A DNA stretch of 64,000 nt. Source: Ligustrum vulgare (lineage: Eukaryota; Streptophyta; Magnoliopsida; Lamiales; Oleaceae). Shown here one piece after another: positions 10,083 through 21,996 of this stretch. Made by a program: the position numbers and the translations under genes. The stretch spans positions 43,291,026 through 43,355,025 of the forward strand of contig OY743176.1 of assembly GCA_963555705.1 (NCBI GenBank). The letters are read 5' to 3'. The notes beneath the pieces were generated by a model. That model had not been told where the DNA came from. It did no database searches and saw nothing but the letters and a program-made list of their open reading frames with translations. How positions within the stretch are numbered: position 1 is the first letter of the stretch; each line of letters starts with the position of its first letter.

Positions 10083-10395
10083 TTGTTAATTAATATCGAT
10101 ATCAATTAATTATTGCTTTAGTTTGAACTTTTTCATTATTTTTATTTTTATTTCATTTCTTAGTATTTGTGTGGGCTTCACTTTTAATGAGAATCAAATA
10201 AGGGAAAAATAGTTTTCTGCAAAAATCTCAAACATAACGTGTTTTCCAGCTTTTCATTTTCGAAAACAGTTTTCAGAAATAACAAACCAAACGCATCTTC
10301 AGCAATTTTGAAAAAACTCACAGAAAACGGAAAATAGAAAACATTTTCAAATATGAAAACGAAAAACGGAAACATAAAGAGAACACAGCCTTGGC
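10083..10395. other. AT-rich DNA with a MITE-like fragment
   Basis: No coding sequence. From about 10196 to 10390 phrases such as GTTTTCAG, AAAACGAAAAACGG and AAAGAGAACACAGCC resemble the 3' end of the Harbinger-type MITE at 48657-49570 (AAAGAGAACGGCCCC). I see no matching left end. Confidence 0.4.
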
Positions 10396-10445
10396 ATTTT
10401 CATTACAGCAAACAATGTGAAGATAAATGATATCATAAAGCTTAC

Positions 10446-10580
10446 CTCATTAGCGGCCTTTGAAAATTGAGGCACATCACTGTTTGATCCAACTATTTGG
10501 GGAGACTTCCCTTTATCTGAGCGACAGGGCTCTCCCACAGCGGGAAAGTCTTTGGGCGTATCAACAAGAAACAAGTGACG
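10446..10580 (-). pseudogene. Possible captured exon, unknown protein
   Basis: On the minus strand an open stretch of about 45 codons contains TPKDFPAVGEPCRSDKGKSP and then SNSDVPQFSKAANE, followed at once by a good donor GAG|GTAAGC. The base composition is richer in GC than its surroundings. I do not recognise the protein. The segment lies between retroelement remnants, so it could be a piece of a plant gene carried in, or a chance open frame. No second exon is confidently linked to it. Confidence 0.3.
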
Positions 10581-10739
10581 ATGGATTAAAAGCTAGTAAC
10601 ATAAGCAAAAGGAAGTCATACCTCTATAAAAGGCGACTAAGAAAAGTGAGCAAAGATTAAGAGTTCTATCACGCGTTAACTCATGCGCTATGGGCAAATA
10701 AAATATAGAAAGTTTAAGGCTAGGTACACACAAAACATA

Positions 10740-13640
10740 CCTGCAAAGCCAAACTTGAATGAAACCTTCCGATTGTTCCATTAAACTTGTTCATCTAATT
10801 CTCTATTTAAAATGCAGTTTTACATCTATTTGATGCACACATAAATTATATATAGAAGATAATGCAAAAAAAAATTAATAGTTGTAATTCTAGCTATGGG
10901 TGCATAAGCATCAAAGTAATCAATTCCTTCCTTTTGTCTAAAACCCTTAGCGACTAATTTTCTTTATAAGTTTGGATTGAACCATCCGTATTGTATTTCT
11001 TTCGAAATTCTCACTTGCAACCAATGTCTTTAGATCAAGCCGATAAATCAACAATTTCCCAAGTATTATTAGATATTAGAGAATTCAACTCATCATTGAT
11101 AGCCTTTTTTAAAGTGTACTATCTCTAGAAGTCATAACTTCTTTATAGGTTTTAGGATCACTATCGATTTGAATAACATAAGGTATTGTTCTTAGTATAT
11201 CTTCCCTACTTACTTTAACCAAGCATAAGTCATGTCACAATGCCCTCTCTTAATGAGTTCTCTTGCTTCTTCTAGGTTCACTAAACTCAATTGCATCTTG
11301 AGAAGATGTTTCTAGTGATTTATTAGAAGCTATAATTTCATTTTGAATTTCCAATGGATTTTGTGGAGTTTTATCAATGCTTCATAAATTCTCAAAAAAT
11401 TACACATCTCAGGATTCTATAACGACATTGGATGTTAAGTGACCTATATGATTTACTATTAATTGTATTTCCAACAAAGGCACTTTTGATCTCTATTGGT
11501 CCTAGTTTTGTTCTTCTAGGATATGTGTTTTTATAATAAGTCAAACACCTCCACACTTTAAAATATCCAATGTTAGGTTTTCTCCCTCTCCATAATTCAT
11601 AAGGGAGAAACCTTCAGTTCTTAGAGGGAATTCTATTAGCAATACGATATGCAACAAGTAAAGCCTCTCCCCATAAATTATTAGAAAATTTTAGTCTCAA
11701 TAACATAGCATTAATCATTTTAACTAACGTTCTATTTTTGCTTTCCAGTAAACCATTTTGTCCGGGTGTCTAGGTACACTAATTGATGTATATTACCATG
11801 CTCTTCACAAAAGATAAATTCTTTATAAAAGTACTCTCCACTTCTATCACTTCTAAGAACTTTAATGATTTGATATTTTTGATCTATTCGATTTTATAAA
11901 CTTTAAACATATTAAATGTTTCATCGTTATGTCTCTTTAAATATTCATAACAAAGTCTAGAAAAATTATCAATAAAGGTTATAAATTATCTGTTACCACC
12001 TCTATTTAACATGTCATTAAGTTCACAAATAGTAGTATAAACTAAGTCAAGAATTTAAGATGATCTCTCTACAATTTGAAAATGTTTTTTAAACTTCTTT
12101 CATTTAGTAAAAATTTCACTCTTTTCATTCTTAGTCAATTAACTGGATAGCATGCCAAATCTAACCATTCTATGTAAAGTTGAATAACCTATATGCTATA
12201 ATCTATCATGCCAAAGAATTAATATACAAACAAAGTAAGAAGAACTCACAATAATTTCATTGATATTAACAATAGTACATATTTTGGCCATTCCCTCAGT
12301 GGAATAACCCTTTCCAAAAAAGAAATCATTATGGGATAATACAAGTTTTTCCGACTCAAAGATACATTTTATTTCTGATTTTCCCAACAAAACCTCACTT
12401 ACAAGATTTCTATTCATATCTAGTACATGTAATACATTTGTAAGAGTAACAATTTTTTCTTGTTGTGAATTGTAAATCAAAATTCCATTTGCCTATGACT
12501 TTTGAACAATGTTCATTCCGCATTTGTATTTGTATTTGTTGACCATCATCAATTTCTTGATATGTCTTGTAAAGGGATATTTCATAGCAAACATGAATGG
12601 TAGTGCATGTATCAAACCACCATCCCAGAATCTTTCATTTGACAACATTTACTTTGCTTATAGTAGTAGCAATTTCTTCATTCTCAATGAAAGTTACCTT
12701 GCCTCCAATTTTGCTTTATTTTCTATGTTGGCAATCTTCCACAAAGTGCCCGGTTTCCCACATACAAAGCATTCTCCTTTGAGATTCTTTTTGAATTTGT
12801 TGCTATCTTTAGTAAACTTTCTCTTGTTTACTTTGTTGACTTTGATGTTGTTCTTCATGGTATTGGCTTTAGAAGTACCAACATGAGAAATTTCAATTCC
12901 CGTCTCTTACCCTTGACTCTTCCTCAATTTGGAGATGTTTTTGCACTTGCTCCAATGAAATGTTTTCGGAATTATGAAGAATTTTCTTCCTATATGGCTT
13001 TTGAAGTGCCAACATGAGAAATTTCAACTCCTGTCTCTTACCCTTGGCTCTTCCTCGATTTGGAGATGCCTTTGCACTTGCTCCAATGAAATGTTTTTGG
13101 AATTATGAAGAATTTTCTTTCTATATCCTCTCAAGTAGAAGGTAATTTGTAAGTAATAATTTCTCTCTCTTGAAAAAGGCTTTATCTGCATCGCCTTTTA
13201 ATTTATTGACAATAATTTGTAAATCATGCACTTGGGGGCAATAGGGGGACATTTTCTAAAATTTTGAAATCGAAGTACCTTGAGATTAAGAACTTTTTGG
13301 AACATCTTCGGCCTTGTATATTTTCTCAAGTGTGCTCCATATTTCTTTTGCGAAGTTGTGCTTGTATACAAATCATACGGGTGATCTGATATTCATTTAA
13401 GATGTGGCCACGTCATATTGATTCATCTTCATCTCACTTATTTCGTTTAGCCCTTGTTTGGTCCGTATCTTTATCATTTGGTCCCGGTAGAGCTTCCAAA
13501 TTTGGATCGAGGATGTAAAAGATCTTGACGCCGTTAACAAGAACTTAATCTTGTCTTGCCATCTTGTATAAGTTTGAACCATCAAAATGATCCAATCACA
13601 TCAAGTCTTGATAAAATTTTAGAATGTTGATAAACTTTTC
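10740..13640 (-). pseudogene. Decayed Ty1/copia gag-pol, minus strand
   Basis: Read leftward from 13590, the order is gag (TYTRWQDKIKF), a zinc-knuckle remnant near 12760, protease/pre-integrase (LTNVLHVLDMNRNLVSE... GKGY, 12480-12196), integrase (FITFIDNFSR near 11950; LWGEALLVAYRIANRIPS near 11650) and the N-terminal part of reverse transcriptase (NNTWEIVDL near 11070; VHQIDVK near 10830, EGFI near 10760). It stops there; the YVDD and RNase H parts are missing. Frameshifts and stops are numerous and no LTR pair is evident, so this is an old truncated copy. Confidence 0.85.
12868..13130 (-). repeat. ~132-bp tandem duplication in the copia gag
   Basis: Two neighbouring copies share CCAACATGAGAAATTTCAA, CACTTGCTCCAATGAAATG and GGAATTATGAAGAATTTTCT with scattered differences. 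It duplicates part of the gag frame near the zinc-knuckle region. Confidence 0.8.
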
Positions 13641-14010
13641 TCAAAGTTGAGGGCATCCGCCTTGAAATAAAAAACAAACTTGGTACAACGAACACAAGAA
13701 AACAGATAAAACTATATATGGAACAAGAAGACTTGAAGCACAAATAATCCTGTACTAAAAGTGTAATTTGAGTCCTCTCGACAAGATGAGAATGCTAAAG
13801 GGCCAACACATAAATTGCTTTAGCGGATTTTAAATCAAAAAAATTGAGTTACAAATAGCACTTTTGAAACCCGGAAAGAAGGAACAAAGTATGAGCAACA
13901 AGGTTAACTCTAAGTTTGAAAGACACAGAATTTGGGGATAATCTAAATACAAAATAATCATTGAAGTATTTAAAATCTATGAATTCTATCTCAATTTATA
14001 GTATTTCAAG
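13641..14010 (-). other. Probable copia leader/LTR remnant
   Basis: Upstream (minus sense) of the copia gag. It has phrases typical of the 3' part of copia LTRs, such as TTTCTTGTGTTCGTTGTACC, but no primer-binding site or LTR border I can place. Confidence 0.4.
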
Positions 14011-14761
14011 TGTTTTGGTAATTTTTCTGACCTTGACGTGAAGAGATCAAAAGCTGATATTTTGTTGGAGATGTTGATCTAAGCTTCCAAGAAACCTGCA
14101 AAAAAGGCAACGAGGGATGCCCTCGTCGCCCTTCCGGTGTAAGAATAAGTATTCTGTGAAAGGAGAAATAAATAGAGAATATTCAAGAGGTTAAGTAAAT
14201 ATGAATATTGTGTGTGTAATTATGAACAAATGAGACCTATTTATAAGACTTGGAATAAGTCTTCCGTCCTAGTAGGAAAATAATTCTTAATTAAAAGAAG
14301 TTACCTTATATAGGAATACTTCTTAAGTGAATTGGATTCTCCTTTAAGTAAATAGAGTTTAATTACATCATTACCTTGATTTCCTAGGATGTAAGGCCCA
14401 AGACATAGCCCATTAATGTGTTTTAAGGTTAGGTAGCCCATTACAAGATCATCACGCTTTATGAATAAATGGATCCATATGCCGGGCTTATCCTATGATT
14501 ATCAAGAGACATGTCGGTTAGCGAGGTCGGGCTTGCCCAGAAAGAATAGGTTGGCCATGTTCATGACCTTGATATCAATCATTTATTAAAATTGTGCTTT
14601 TTACGTAGCTAGGGATTTATGATGATTTTTGTAAATGTGATCGGTCCAAAGTGTGACCTCATGCCATAGAAGGGGTCAGCCCAAAGTATGACCTAGGGCC
14701 TCAAACATAAATGTAAAAAGTAATATCCTGATAATGGAATGACCAAAAAATATACCGATCA
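14011..14761 (-). repeat. 3' LTR of the LARD-like element
   Basis: A direct repeat of 21103-21852 with scattered substitutions. Its inner border is set by the purine tract (ACCCCC on the plus strand) at 14762-14770. Confidence 0.88.
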
Positions 14762-15059
14762 TTAACCCCCGTGCGTCAGAGGTCGGGTTTCGGCCTCTAG
14801 ACATATGTCACATGAAGTGTGATTATTGTTTGAGGAGAGCAACTATGAACCTATGTTGGACGGACAATCCTGAACATGAGGACCCAAGCATTGAAGTTTT
14901 ATTCATACATGCTAACGTAGTGTTTGGGGTCATGTACTTATCATAAGCCCCCGCGTATCCCGTATCGAATTCGAGGAGAGATGAATGTGCAATAACGAGA
15001 TACCGTGATTTTGGTAGGATGTGATGCGATGGTTATGTTGTGGGGAAATAACAAAAGCG

Positions 15060-15310
15060 TATGTTAGGTAAGGATTGAGCCCGAACTTAAGTTTAAGGAC
15101 TAAAAAGCCGAACTCCTGTTAAGTAATGAGCTCGAGCTTATATTAAGGAATAAGCTTGGACTTTTGTTAGCAAGAGTTAAGCATGAACTTATGTTAAGTA
15201 ATGAGCTCAAGCATATGTTAGCGGGAATTAAGCACGAGTTTATGTTATGTAATAAGCTTGAGCTTATAGTAAGGAAGAATAAGTGGAGCTTATGTTAGGT
15301 AATAAACCTG
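15060..15310. repeat. Degenerate short tandem repeats, block 1
   Basis: About eight loose copies of a 30-40-bp phrase built on AATGAGCTCGAGCTTATGTTA. The same phrase returns in block 4 (17370-17720), so the two blocks bracket the other arrays. Confidence 0.7.
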
Positions 15311-16075
15311 GCTTATATAGATCCGGGGACTTCATTATGTTATTTGATTACTTGACTGTACTTTCATGAAAAGTATTTAATTGCTTGCTCGTGGTTAAGG
15401 CTTTGAGCGCTTACGCGTGGGAAAGAAACAATTTTGCTAGGTGGTATCATTAATAACTTGTGAAGGTCGTGTTTTGTGACTGACGTTGTGAATTGTTTGA
15501 CTTTATGTTTTGGAAGACAATTTGTAAAGTTGACCTTTGTGACCGACCTTGCAAATTATTTTTATAAAAAAGGGGGTCAAGCCCTTTAACTTTGTGATTT
15601 TTAGGAATTTATTTGTAAGGTCGGTCAGTGCGGCCGACCTTGTAAATTTTCGCACAGAAAATGGGCCAATTCCTTGATTTTGTGTAATTTACAAGAATAG
15701 TTGACAGGTCGGGCATGTTGAAGATGGCAGTGAGCCCGTGCTTTGAACTTGTTTTCATGAAAATTTTTTAGACTTGTCTTTTATCTAGGGTATGTCTCGT
15801 GGACTGCTTGTAATTTTTATGAATAAATTCACAAGTTTCGGTTAAGTACATGATATTCGTGTTTTATTCGTAAATTGATTCCACGGGCCGAGCGTTTGAA
15901 CCAGTCTCGTTACTTCAAGAATAGTTTGAAAATGTCATGTTTGTCCTACCTTGTGAGTTTCTAGTTCAAATCAGGGGACTAGTCTTTATAATTTTGAAGT
16001 ATAGTTATACAGATCGGTCATGGCCGACCTTATGGACTTTAGTGCAAAGGTACCCTTTGTTGAGTTTATGAAAAA

Positions 16076-16460
16076 CATTTTGTAACGTCGAGCAAGGCCG
16101 ACCTTGTGCATGATTTACACAAAGAAGTGGACAAGCTTTTGACTGTGAATTCATGGAAAATAATTTGTAAGTTCGAGGAAGGCCGACCTTGTAAATAATT
16201 TACACAAAGAAGTGGTCAAGCTTTTGACTTTATGAATAATTTGTAAAGTCGAACAAGGCCGACCTTATAAATAATTTAAACAAAGAAGTGGTCAAGCTTT
16301 TGACTTTGTGAATAATTTGTAAGGTCGAGCAAGGTCGACCTTGTAAATAATTTACACAAAGAAGTGGTCAAGCTTTTGACTTCGTGAATAATTTGTAAGG
16401 TCGAGCAAGGCTGACCTTGTAAACAATTTACACAAAGAAGTGGTCAAGCTTTTGACTTCG
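16076..16460. repeat. ~76-bp tandem array with hairpin arms
   Basis: Five copies of a unit containing AATAATTTGTAAGGTCGAGC, GGCCGACCTTGTAAAT and GAAGTGGTCAAGCTTTTGAC. Each unit holds the inverted arms AAGGTCG and CGACCTT with a short spacer, so each can fold into a hairpin. Further single arms are scattered from 15600 to 16760. Confidence 0.85.
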
Positions 16461-16765
16461 TGCTTTTGAAGGAAATAGTTTATAAAGTCATTTCACGTGA
16501 CCAACCTTCTAAATTATTTGACTGTAATTTAAGGAAATTGTTAGTCAGGTCGGGCATTTAGGCCGACCTCGTAAACCTGTTGCACAAAGAAGAGGTCAAA
16601 CTCTTGACCTTGTATAAGGAAATAGGTTGGGAAGGTAGGCCGACCTTGTAGACTCTTTGTAGGGAAGCAATCTGTGAGGCCGAGCATGATAGTCGACCAT
16701 GTAAATTACTCGTACTGAATTAATTCGTCAGGTTGGACATTTTGGTCGACCTTGTGATTTATTTG

Positions 16766-17165
16766 CGAGGAAATAATTTGTAACGTCTTGCCATACGAGA
16801 CATTGTAAATTATTTGCAAGGAAATAATGTAACGCCTTACCATATGAGACATTGTAAATTATTTACGAGGAAATAATTTGTAACGCCTTGTCATATGAGA
16901 TATTGTAAATTATTTGCGAGGAAATAATTTGTAACGCCTTGCCATATGAGACATTGTAAATTATTTACGGGGAAATAATTTGTAATGCCTTGCGATATGA
17001 GACATTGTAAATTATTTGCGAGGAAATAATTTGTAACGCCTTGCCATATAAGACATTGTAAATTATTTGCGGGGAAATAATTTGTAACACCTTACCATAT
17101 GAGACATTGTAAATTATTTGTAAGGAAATAATTTGTAACGCCTTGCCATATGACACATAATAAAT
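16766..17165. repeat. 51-bp tandem array, about 8 copies
   Basis: The unit contains GGAAATAATTTGTAACGCCT and ATATGAGACATTGTAAATT. Because 51 is a multiple of three, open frames across it encode a 17-residue periodic peptide on the minus strand. That is a consequence of the repeat and not evidence of a gene. Confidence 0.88.
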
Positions 17166-17369
17166 TATTTGACCTTGTGTTCTTGGGAGATAATTTTGTA
17201 AAGTCATGCTTTGTGGTCGGCCATGTAAATTATTCCCAATGTGATTGTATGGTAGGATTTCTGCAATTATCACAGTTGTTTTTGTTCGATAACTGGAGGG
17301 TATAGAAGCTAACCCTAGATTGGAAAGAGATTATGGCTGGCATTGATAATAGAACCTATTGATATGTTT

Positions 17370-17720
17370 AAGCAAGGAGTAAACCGGGATTATGTTAAGT
17401 AATAATCTTTAAGTCATGTTGAGATTCTATAAACCGAGCTCATGTTAAGAAGTAATAAACTGAGCTCATGTTAGTAATAATGAGTCAAGCTTATGTTGAG
17501 TAATGAGCTCAGGCTTATTTTTTAAGCAAGGAATAGGCCGAGCTTATGTTGATTAATAAGCCCAAGCTTTTTTTAGCGGGAATTATAGGCTGAGCTCACG
17601 TTTAAGCAATGAGCCCGAGTTAATGTTAAGGAATGATAAGCCGAGTTCATGCTAATTAATGAGCTCGAGCCTAAAGAATAAGCCGAGCTTATGTTGAGCA
17701 ATAAGCCCAAGCTTGTTGAG
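17370..17720. repeat. Degenerate short tandem repeats, block 2 of the AGCTTATG type
   Basis: Repeats of phrases such as AATAAGCCGAGCTTATGTTG and TGAGCTCGAGCC, related to 15060-15310. Confidence 0.65.
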
Positions 17721-20700
17721 TAATACCGTTAGCACATATTTTTTGCTAAAACATCCATGAGTTTGATTGATTTAAAGCAAACCTCTTTCCAATTAATATG
17801 ATTAACTATTGAAGAAAACGGTTGGAGTGTGTTAATCAATGTAGATTGTACCTGTAAAGGTCATGCTAAAGTATATTAAATGTTTCTATTGGTTTTCAAA
17901 TGGATCACATAAAAATATGATGTTTTATATAATTGGTAACTGTGTGAGTCTCTTTATAATTTACTATTTAACTCAGCTAATTTCCATATTATACAAACTT
18001 TAGAAAAAATAGCATGAATCATCATGGCAATCGATCAAATAACTTCAAATTCAGCAAGCAATTGAGTTCAACTCATGCATTATTGATCTTATCATACTTG
18101 TAAATAACGAGACCAAAATTGCAATCTGATTTCATCAATTAAATCAGCATATTAACAAATTATGAGACTTTCAAAGATCAATAATTAATTAATTTTAATT
18201 CTTTAGGCATATTGCTCATAAATCGTAATGGTTTTATCAGAATTGTACCAAGAACGTTTTTATTTTGAGCCTTGATCGTAGCTCTCGACTTGTTCTAAGA
18301 AATAGAGGGACCAACAAATATCTTATGACTGGAGAGCATATTTTTTGAATTCACATATCACGAGGTATTGCAGATTTAATAATTTAATCTCAACTTAACG
18401 AGTTGATTATCAAATTAGGCAAAGATAAGTAATCTTATGATTCTTATCTAGATTTGATGAGATCTTTATTTAGCAGTAACCACATATAATATAGGATTGC
18501 AAAATTTTTGAGCTCTAACACATGATCAATATTATGCAAAGATTATTGAATTAATAAAGAGTGTTAGGGTACACCTCGTTTTTTCAATTCCTCGAGCAGA
18601 TCTAGAAATGATCAAGAACCTAAGGAAATCCTTACTCAGCATTAAGCGGTAGTTGCGTCGGCGGCTTTGATCAAAAGGCTTAGCAATTACAACTAGAGTC
18701 TATATTGCACCATAATTTATAGGAGATCCGGTTGAGGCATTTTATCCAACTTCTCGCATTAGGGAGATAAATTGAAGTCAAATTAAGGTTACTGCAACTT
18801 TATCAAATTCAATAAAACGTCAAATAACTAATGATATGGAAAAAGCTTTCATATTTCGATGAAAGCAAATGAATGAAAACATCTCAATATCCCCCTTGTT
18901 TATTAATGTCAACAAGGAAGTACTAACATAGTGAGTAGAGGTTCATCCAAGCAAGTCTCAAGTGCAAAAAGAATTTCTACTCGTTGAATCAATTTGGAGC
19001 AACTGAAGTGGAAGAACTACCTTTGCTGTAAATAAATTGAGTGCAAATTCTAAGGAAGAAAATGTTATTTTTATGAAATGGACATAACGAAATTTTAGCG
19101 TTTTAACCCATTGATTAGCTCGCAAGAATCATGGGATAGACAAATATTTAATAATCAACTTTTGACCACTTCTCCAAGAAATACAAAAAGGTCACAAACT
19201 GATATCACTAATTGAATCGTTATCTTCCAATATAAAAAAATCAACAATTATCACTATGCAATTTCCAGGTTGATTGCACGTCAAAATGATTTTGCCAAAA
19301 TTTCAGCCAAAATATCATTTTAAGTTCAATCTTGTAGCTTTTTCAAGTAATAATGGAGCCAGCAATTCAAACTTACGAATTTTTAAAGAAGACATGTCAT
19401 ATCAATGATGCTTTATCCACAAGTTTTTTGCATATTTAATCCATAATCTCAATTTAACATATAGATCATTAAATTTAGCACAGGTCAATAACTCATGCTT
19501 ATAGTTGATCAACTCTTAATCTAACGGTAATATCATATCATATGGGATGATTAAGGTTAGAGTACACTTGATAACTGCATTTTCTTGAGCATGTCCAGAA
19601 ATAACCAAGAATTTAAGGAAATCCTTGCTCCAGTAGAGAACTTTTATCTGTAGTGATCATCCTTGCTTTGAAGACGATTGTTGAGTTAGGCTTCCGAACT
19701 TTGTAATATCCAACACCAGTAGTTCATTAGACCAAAGAGGAGCAGAGACACCGAGACAACAATGTGAGAATAAATTCCAGCCCATAGATATAAATTCCTT
19801 TCTTTCTCTTTTTTGCAGCTCTTGGTTATGCTTCGGCTGCAGATTCATGTCACGAGTGCATCCGCTTCAATAGCCATTGATGAGTGTATTTCTATCAAAC
19901 CATTGAATGGGAAAGAATTTGGTTGGCTCATTTCATTGAGCATCTAACATGCCTGACTCAATGTTTCGCTACATTAGGTACATTATTCTGGCCCAAGAAT
20001 TTTTGTGGCATAGTGATGAAGAGAAAACCCATTAGCTTTTATCCCTAACTCAATAGTAGGAGATGAAGATTTGATGATATAAACGACCAAAAATTAATTC
20101 CCTTTCAATTCGATGTAGTTTAAGTGGTGACAAATTCTCTGCAATCTTTGATGTTGATCAATCTGTTGGACAATTTTGACATGCCCAGGAGGAGATAATC
20201 AGAGAGCATCACCGAGATTCTTTTGTGAAGTCATTGGAAGGTGGTTAACGCGGTTTTACCGGGACACTGCCCACACCCGCAGTGGCCTCTATGGTCTCAA
20301 CATAGCACCCATGGAGGTCCACCAATGCCAATCAACCAATTTTGCATCATCAACGACCTTCATCGAGGGGGTCATACTGTTACCTCCACGACGTTCGAGG
20401 TTGAAATTCCCATCGTGGTTGAGGGCAAGATCACGACCACCATATGAAGTGGTTCTAGGAGAGGGCTTGAAAGACTTCTCAGACAAGAGAAATCTGCTTT
20501 GGGATGACATCCACCAGGAAGACAGACGCGCGATTATAATCAAGGAACTAGATATTTCTTGTCAATATTTCGCTCTTAATTTCTTCTACCACATTCTCTT
20601 CATCCAGCTCAGAGTTCTTTGGCGACAATGTCAATAACCAGGGTGGTGGTCTTCGCCTTGTTGTGTATCATCCTAGAGGATCCCGTACGAGTGGGAAAAG

Positions 20701-21081
20701 AGGACTTTATTATAACTGCCTTTTTTGGTCCGGAGTTCCCGAGCTGATGGTAATTTCTAGCGTGATTGCACTGGATTTCGAGCCTAAGAAGTTGCTGAGT
20801 CTTCAGAGGAGCTTCCTGCTGAGAAGCTTACAGCAGTCGGTAAAGAAGAGAAACAAGAGGCTCAATTTTTGTTGGCATACGCAAGTCCTCCATTTTGATA
20901 TTAATTGTGTCTAATAATTGTTATTGATGTTCTTGGTTCAGTTCCATCGAAAGGAGGATTAGAAAGTCTGAATTCAGAACTTAGACTTGGATTAGAAAGT
21001 CCGAATTCAGAACTTAGACTTTTCTGAATTTTTTATTCATTTATTTAAGAAACGATCTTTGAACATGATTTTTCGTTCGAA
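17721..21081 (-). other. Interior of the LARD-like element without recognisable genes
   Basis: AT-rich to 20100, then more GC-rich to 20900. A diverged phrase about 70 bp long occurs twice, near 18570-18640 and 19560-19640 (both contain AAGGAAATCCTT). Open frames at 20176-20637 and 20663-20914 match no family I know and point away from the element's sense strand. Confidence 0.5.
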
Positions 21082-21099
21082 TTCCCACAGACGGCGCCA
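21082..21099 (-). promoter_or_regulatory. Primer-binding site of the LARD-like element
   Basis: TGGCGCCGTCTGTGGGAA on the minus strand, three bases inside the 5' LTR end at 21103. This form is common in Tat-lineage gypsy elements. Confidence 0.8.
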
Positions 21100-21102
21100 A
21101 AT

Positions 21103-21852
21103 TGTTTCAATAATTTTTCTGACCTTGACGTAGCGAGATCAAAAACTGATATTTTGTTGGAGATGTTGATCTAAGCTTCCAAGAAACCTGCAAAAAGGCA
21201 ACGAGGGATGCCCTCGTCGCCCTTCCGGTGTAAGAATAAGTATTCTGTGGAAGGAAAAATAAATAGAGAATATTCAAGAGCTTAAGTAAATATGAATATT
21301 GTGTGTATAATTATGAACGAATGAGACCTATTTATAAGACTTGGAATAAGTCTTCCGTCCTAGTAGGAAAAGAATTCTTAATTAAAAGAAGTTACCTTAT
21401 ATAGGAATACTTCTTAAGTGAATTGGATTCTCCTTTAAGTAAATAGAGTTTAATTGCATAATTACCTTGATTTTCTAGGACGTAAGGCCCAAGGCATAGC
21501 CCATTAACATGTTTTAAGGTTATGTAGCCCATTACAAGATCATCACGCTTTATGAATAAATGGATCCATATTCCAGGCTTATCCTATGATTATCAAGAGA
21601 CATGTCAGTTAACGAGGTCGGGCTTTCCTAGAAAGAATAGGTTGGCCATGTTCACGACCTTGATATCAATCATTTATTAAAACCGTGCTTTTTACGTAGC
21701 TAGGGATTTATGATGATTTTTGTAAATGAGATCGGTCCAAAGTGTGACCTCGGGCTATAGAAGGGGTCGGCCCAAAGTATGACCTGGGGCCTCAAACATA
21801 AATGTAAAAATTAATATACTGATAATTGAATGATCAAAAAATATACCGATCA
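21103..21852 (-). repeat. 5' LTR of the LARD-like element
   Basis: Partner of 14011-14761. On the minus strand it starts TGATCGGTAT at 21852 and ends TTGAAACA at 21103, next to the primer-binding site. Confidence 0.88.
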
Positions 21853-21857
21853 CCAAG

Positions 21858-21996
21858 TGATCGCTTGGTCATGCCGTTTTGCTCTCAAGTTCAAAAATTA
21901 CCAACAATGCGATCACATGATTGTTTGCCCATGAGAACGCTTGGGCTTTTTTCGACATATTAGTCTAATTGCACGAATGAGCATTTCGAATTTTAT
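21858..21996 (-). mobile_element. Fragment of an Athila-like LTR
   Basis: Contains TGATCGCTTGGTCATGCCG, GCGATCACATGATTG and GGGCTTTTTTCG. These resemble the palindrome region and the GGGCTTTTTGCG phrase of the Athila-like LTRs at 8577-9386 and 61362-62755. It is cut off on both sides. Confidence 0.5.

Larger units (their letters stand above)
14011..21852 (-). mobile_element. Large noncoding LTR element (LARD-like)
   Basis: The ~750-bp LTRs (14011-14761 and 21103-21852) are nearly identical in length and very similar in sequence. Read on the minus strand the element starts TGATCGGTATATTTTTTG. The flanks TCAAG and CCAAG form a one-mismatch target duplication. It has a Tat-type primer-binding site and a GGGGGTTAA purine tract before the 3' LTR. 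The 6.3-kb interior shows no gag, protease, RT, RNase H or integrase motifs in any frame. It holds large tandem-repeat blocks instead. It probably moves with enzymes of a related Tat-like element (inference). Confidence 0.85.

Noticed and set aside
16965..17273. Minus-strand open frame with a 17-residue periodic peptide
   Set aside because: The period comes from the 51-bp DNA repeat; every frame free of stops in one unit stays open. No start context, domain or similarity supports a gene.
20176..20637. 153-residue open frame in the noncoding element
   Set aside because: It runs against the element's sense strand, overlaps two other open frames, and shows no known motif.
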